Below, one piece after another: positions 5,966 through 6,265 of a DNA stretch of 6,265 bases. Origin of the DNA: Bacteroidota bacterium (GTDB taxonomy: Bacteria; Bacteroidota; Bacteroidia; B-17B0; Aurantibacillaceae). A program made the position numbers and the translations under genes. The notes beneath the pieces were generated by a model that saw only the letters and a list, made by a program, of their open reading frames with translations, searched no databases and was not told the origin of the DNA. The stretch is from the NCBI GenBank assembly GCA_025360565.1, contig JANYBY010000358.1, positions 1 to 6,265 on the forward strand. Reading direction: 5' to 3'. Positions within the stretch are counted from its first letter, which is position 1; each line of letters begins with the position of its first letter.

Positions 5966-6265
5966 TTGTTACAAACCATTCAAAAATATTTATCTTTAAT
6001 AAAATTCAGCCATACGGTGTTCGCCTTGCCGTTTGCTATTATCGGGTTTAGTCTCGCCATACATTCAGGCAAAGCGATTTTTAGTCTGGAAAAATTAATT
6101 CTGGTTATTCTGTGCATGGTTTTTGCCCGAAGCGCCGCCATGGCCTTTAATCGTTTTATTGATAAAAAATTCGACGCTAAAAATCCCCGCACAGCGGTAC
6201 GCGAAATTCCCGCCGGAAAAATTTCAGCAAATGCCGCTTTGCTATTTACAATTGTTTGCGCTGTA
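5966..6265 (+). CDS. UbiA-family polyprenyltransferase, N-terminal part
   Basis: The first 100 codons of an integral-membrane enzyme that attaches a polyprenyl chain to an aromatic ring in quinone biosynthesis; the gene runs off the right edge. The opening YLSLIKFSHTVFALPFAIIG is typical of the family: a short cytoplasmic helix, then the first membrane span. A second span follows at about 43-60. The first Asp-rich motif, which binds the prenyl-diphosphate through magnesium, is N62-R-F-I-D66-K-K-F-D70, followed by AKNPRTAVREIPAGKIS at 71-87. The AFNR...NPRT..REIPAG pattern recalls the 4-hydroxybenzoate-type or futalosine-pathway (MqnP-like) branch more than MenA, but this is from memory. The frame is closed upstream by a stop at 5957-5959 and holds no ATG before the conserved region. 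TTG at 5966 is the best start, with ATT at 5978 less likely. It follows the glycosyl-phosphotransferase by 66 bases and need not share its pathway. Confidence 0.88.
   Translation, partial: MLQTIQKYLSLIKFSHTVFALPFAIIGFSLAIHSGKAIFSLEKLILVILCMVFARSAAMAFNRFIDKKFDAKNPRTAVREIPAGKISANAALLFTIVCAV

Noticed and set aside
5980..6192. Minus-strand open frame opposite the UbiA-family gene
   Set aside because: Antisense of the conserved prenyltransferase motifs, so a shadow of that gene.

Overview
The window looks like an ordinary chromosomal segment of a member of the Bacteroidota. Four things support this: AT-rich, lysine/asparagine-rich genes; no convincing Shine-Dalgarno sequences; exact matches to the Bacteroidota -7 promoter element TAnnTTTG in two gene-proximal gaps; and protein types typical of the phylum (secreted proteins with an '...AQ/GQ' signal cleavage site, an outer-membrane barrel ending in Phe, an 'SC-KK' lipoprotein). 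I cannot fix the genus. I see no RNA genes, insertion sequences, CRISPR arrays or integration sites, and no gene-free stretch over 300 bases.

Left half (1-2465), all on the minus strand. In transcription order it holds a protein-L-isoaspartate methyltransferase (pcm, 1782-2465), a 322-residue outer-membrane beta-barrel protein (695-1663), a 98-residue secreted protein of unknown function (209-505), and the first 61 codons of another secreted, probably surface-exposed protein (1-183, cut by the window edge). The last two are only 25 bases apart and probably share a transcript. The barrel gene appears to have its own promoter.

A 109-base divergent spacer (2466-2574) separates this block from the right half.

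Right half (2575-6265), all on the plus strand. It holds a Gfo/Idh/MocA NAD(P)-dependent sugar oxidoreductase (2575-3540), a predicted outer-membrane lipoprotein with a C-terminal beta-sandwich-like domain (3615-4475), a polyprenyl-phosphate hexose-1-phosphate transferase of the WcaJ/WbaP type (4478-5899), and the N-terminal 100 codons of a UbiA-family prenyltransferase (5966 to the edge). The lipoprotein and glycosyl-phosphotransferase genes are only 2 bases apart, and the second starts with GTG, which suggests translational coupling. Together the first three suggest nucleotide-sugar modification, lipid-linked glycan initiation and a cell-surface lipoprotein, a small cell-envelope polysaccharide module. 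The UbiA gene more likely serves quinone biosynthesis and may be a separate unit.

No strong candidate for a new system was found. The points most worth following are the lipoprotein/phosphotransferase pair, the near-leaderless promoter of the oxidoreductase, a tandem repeat just before the UbiA start, and the uncharacterised small secreted protein.
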